Under the pieces are notes generated by a model. It saw only the letters and a program-made list of their open reading frames with translations. It was not told the DNA's origin and made no database searches. This document shows, in pieces, positions 62,493 through 64,000 of a stretch of DNA of 64,000 nt (positions within the stretch are counted from its first letter, which is position 1; each line of letters begins with the position of its first letter). The stretch covers positions 1 through 64,000 of the forward strand of contig NZ_JBBAKG010000016.1 of the NCBI RefSeq assembly GCF_040403615.1, given 5' to 3'. This stretch comes from Haliscomenobacter sp040403615 (GTDB lineage: Bacteria; Bacteroidota; Bacteroidia; Chitinophagales; Saprospiraceae). The translations under genes and the position numbers were made by a program.

Positions 62493-62511
62493 GCCGTTTT
62501 TCATCTGTGAA

Positions 62512-63135
62512 TTACTCCCAGTTAATTTTGTTCGTCTGTCCATTCACTTCTTTACTTCTTTGCCAAGCGGAATAGCCTAATAAACCCAATGCTATTCCCA
62601 AAAGAGGAAGAATGTCATATGGCGGTAAGCCTAAAATATATCGAATAGGAACTTGAACTACAATAGGGAAAAGTCCAAAAATAAGTGGAGTATATCTTTT
62701 CCAACCTGACCAGATTTTTGCTTTGATGCTAAATATTCCGACAATAATCATTCCTAAACCATTCAAAATGGAACCAATTGGAGCAAATGGAAGAGGGAAC
62801 ATCAAAACAAAAATATGGCAAATTGAACCAATTATTGGTATGAGTAAAAAATGACGTTTTGCCCAACCTGTTGGCTCACCGATTTTCCAAAGTGAGACAT
62901 GGGCAAATAACATTAGAAAGGAAGACAAATGATAACCCCACCCTTCAATTAAACCCTCTTTGAAGTTGTCTATTTGATAGATAATTCCAAAAACTTGATG
63001 CATTTTTGGGTCAGCAACGATTTTCCCAAAAAACCAAAAAGGAATACCCATCGAAAGAATACCTGCTCCTGCAATCATGTAGCAAATTCCTGCCCGTTGT
63101 AAATTTTGAATTTTTGCTTCGTTTGTCATTTCCAT
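62512..63135 (-). CDS. Uncharacterised multi-pass membrane protein
   Basis: 207 residues from the ATG at 63135 (MEMTNEAKIQNLQRAGICYM). Six to seven hydrophobic helices (GAGILSMGIPFWFFGKIVA, FPLPFAPIGSILNGLGMIIV) and a hydrophilic tail. No transporter family recognised. The gene precedes attC-like site 2, so it looks like a cassette gene. It follows the NTF2-like gene after 23 bases. Confidence 0.65.
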   Translation of the reverse strand: MEMTNEAKIQNLQRAGICYMIAGAGILSMGIPFWFFGKIVADPKMHQVFGIIYQIDNFKEGLIEGWGYHLSSFLMLFAHVSLWKIGEPTGWAKRHFLLIPIIGSICHIFVLMFPLPFAPIGSILNGLGMIIVGIFSIKAKIWSGWKRYTPLIFGLFPIVVQVPIRYILGLPPYDILPLLGIALGLLGYSAWQRSKEVNGQTNKINWE

Positions 63136-63158
63136 TGTTTTATCAGGATATTTTTTGT

Positions 63159-63632
63159 CTATTGACAAATTGAACTGTTTTGTCTCGCTATCAATTGCCA
63201 AGATTGTTTATATCGTCTATAAATATTGGTATAAGCCCTTTTGCTCAACGGCTTGCCGTCAGGCGTGGTGGCTGTTGCATCAGGTACATCTTGTCCCATT
63301 ACAATTGCAATATCTTGGTTGATGGTTATTTTATCGATAAGGTGTTCAATGTGTGGAGGTGTTCCTTGCATCGCTGCATTTCTTTTCTTCCACATTGCCA
63401 AAAGCTCCATAAGCCCCTTAAGGCCGTGAATTTTTTGATCTGGGTTCATTACCACATAGTCGGGCGAAACATATTGATGCATGAAGAGCGTATCCTGTGT
63501 ATTCATAGCTATAACGCTAAGTTCTTCTATTTTGCGAACAGCAGCTTCATCGGCTTGCGTTTTACTATCAGTTTGGGCTTGGCTAATTGTAGCAATGCCT
63601 ACAAAAAGCATAGAGATAAAAAACCTTTTCAT
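63159..63632 (-). CDS. Exported NTF2/SnoaL-like (DUF4440) protein
   Basis: 157 residues from the ATG at 63632 (MKRFFISMLFVGIATISQAQ), which gives a signal peptide cut after SQAQ. The rest, EELSVIAMNTQDTLFMHQYV, YVVMNPDQKIHGLKGLMELL and RRYKQSWQLIARQNSSI, is the cone-shaped NTF2-like fold. Probably a periplasmic ligand-binding or enzymatic protein of unknown substrate. In line with the membrane-protein gene. Confidence 0.8.
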   Translation of the reverse strand: MKRFFISMLFVGIATISQAQTDSKTQADEAAVRKIEELSVIAMNTQDTLFMHQYVSPDYVVMNPDQKIHGLKGLMELLAMWKKRNAAMQGTPPHIEHLIDKITINQDIAIVMGQDVPDATATTPDGKPLSKRAYTNIYRRYKQSWQLIARQNSSICQ

Positions 63633-63728
63633 ACTATTTTGCATGCGTTGCCACGTTGGTTTGATTTTCAATTAGCGCACAAGGTGCGATGAAAAACAAA
63701 TTGCAGCATAGTAAAAAAGCGACATTTC

Positions 63729-64000
63729 TCAATAGATTATCGCAGTGTTAAAGTCAAATGTTGTAGGAACGGTATTTGTAAATTGTTTAAAATCCCTTAA
63801 TAAGTGCATTTGGTCAAAGTAGCCGACCGAATAAGTAATATTGCTCCAGGTTTGATTTGGTTCTTCTTTTTTTAACTTCATAGCCTGATTAAACTTCAAA
63901 ATCCTTTGGTATATTTTGGGGCTTACCCCTGTTCTGGTCAGAAAATTCCTTTCAAATTGGCGGTTGCTCAAACAAGCATCAGAAGCTAATTTGTCCAAAG
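63729..64000 (-). CDS. AraC-family transcriptional regulator, C-terminal part (runs off the window)
   Basis: The last 89 or so codons are present: SDACLSNRQFERNFLTRTGV, SPKIYQRILKFNQAMKL and ITYSVGYFDQMHLLRDFKQF are the two helix-turn-helices of an AraC/XylS DNA-binding domain. The N-terminal sensor part lies beyond the end of the window, so the true start is not visible. Interval 63633-63728 is clear of other genes. Confidence 0.85.
   Translation of the reverse strand, partial: LDKLASDACLSNRQFERNFLTRTGVSPKIYQRILKFNQAMKLKKEEPNQTWSNITYSVGYFDQMHLLRDFKQFTNTVPTTFDFNTAIIY

Overview
The window comes from a Bacteroidota chromosome, most likely a Saprospiria-type (Haliscomenobacter-like) bacterium. 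The sequence evidence is: two proteins with type IX secretion (T9SS) C-terminal sorting domains; a SusC/SusD pair; GSCFA, GDYXXLXY/DUF2157, DUF6807 and DUF4197 proteins; many secreted proteins with the Bacteroidota 'AQ' signal cleavage; and promoter -7 boxes of the TAnnTTTG type. The genus-level placement is inference. No rRNA, tRNA or CRISPR was found.

Region 1 (1-14 kb) is accessory. It holds an RHS/YD-repeat polymorphic toxin with a HExxH zinc-protease tip, a candidate periplasmic immunity gene directly behind it, and two upstream surface-protein genes (a propeller with a T9SS tail and an S74-type tail-fibre protein). It continues with an XRE regulator, two gene remnants joined tail to tail, an AAA/DUF4143 ATPase, a glycine-rich RRM protein and a DUF4258/DUF2283 toxin-antitoxin-like pair. 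Two dispersed repeat modules occur many times here and nowhere else in the window.

Region 2 (14-37 kb) is mostly ordinary chromosome: GDYXXLXY/DUF2157, GSCFA, a secreted lipase-like hydrolase, a lysine-rich protein, a geranylgeranyl-reductase-type flavoprotein, an aspartoacylase-like enzyme, GT87, Lrp, rhodanese, an HtrA-type protease, Crp plus two YeeE/YedE sulfur-transport halves, ParA with a small partner, SCO, MoaC, a lactonase-type propeller, a Gfo/Idh oxidoreductase and a cytochrome c lipoprotein. Gene junctions here carry palindromic, MITE-like or multi-hairpin repeats.

Region 3 (37-50 kb) has a SusC-SusD-MFS uptake operon, a broken IS1-like element with terminal inverted repeats, and ileS interrupted by an assembly gap. 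The gap is probably an artefact: 55 bases are duplicated on its two sides, and collapsing them restores ileS to its natural stop. A sialidase-like propeller follows.

Region 4 (50-64 kb) is again accessory: DUF2461, a truncated AAA ATPase fused tail to tail with a truncated PIN-like gene beside DUF433, an SRPBCC protein, a trio of unknown small genes, XRE, and DUF4272, VOC, membrane and NTF2-like genes. Two of these genes are followed by 58-bp sites resembling integron attC sites. Embedded here is a carbohydrate-related pair: a 1276-residue DUF6807/propeller/HEAT/cytochrome c fusion and a TIM-barrel isomerase lipoprotein. The window ends inside an AraC-type regulator.
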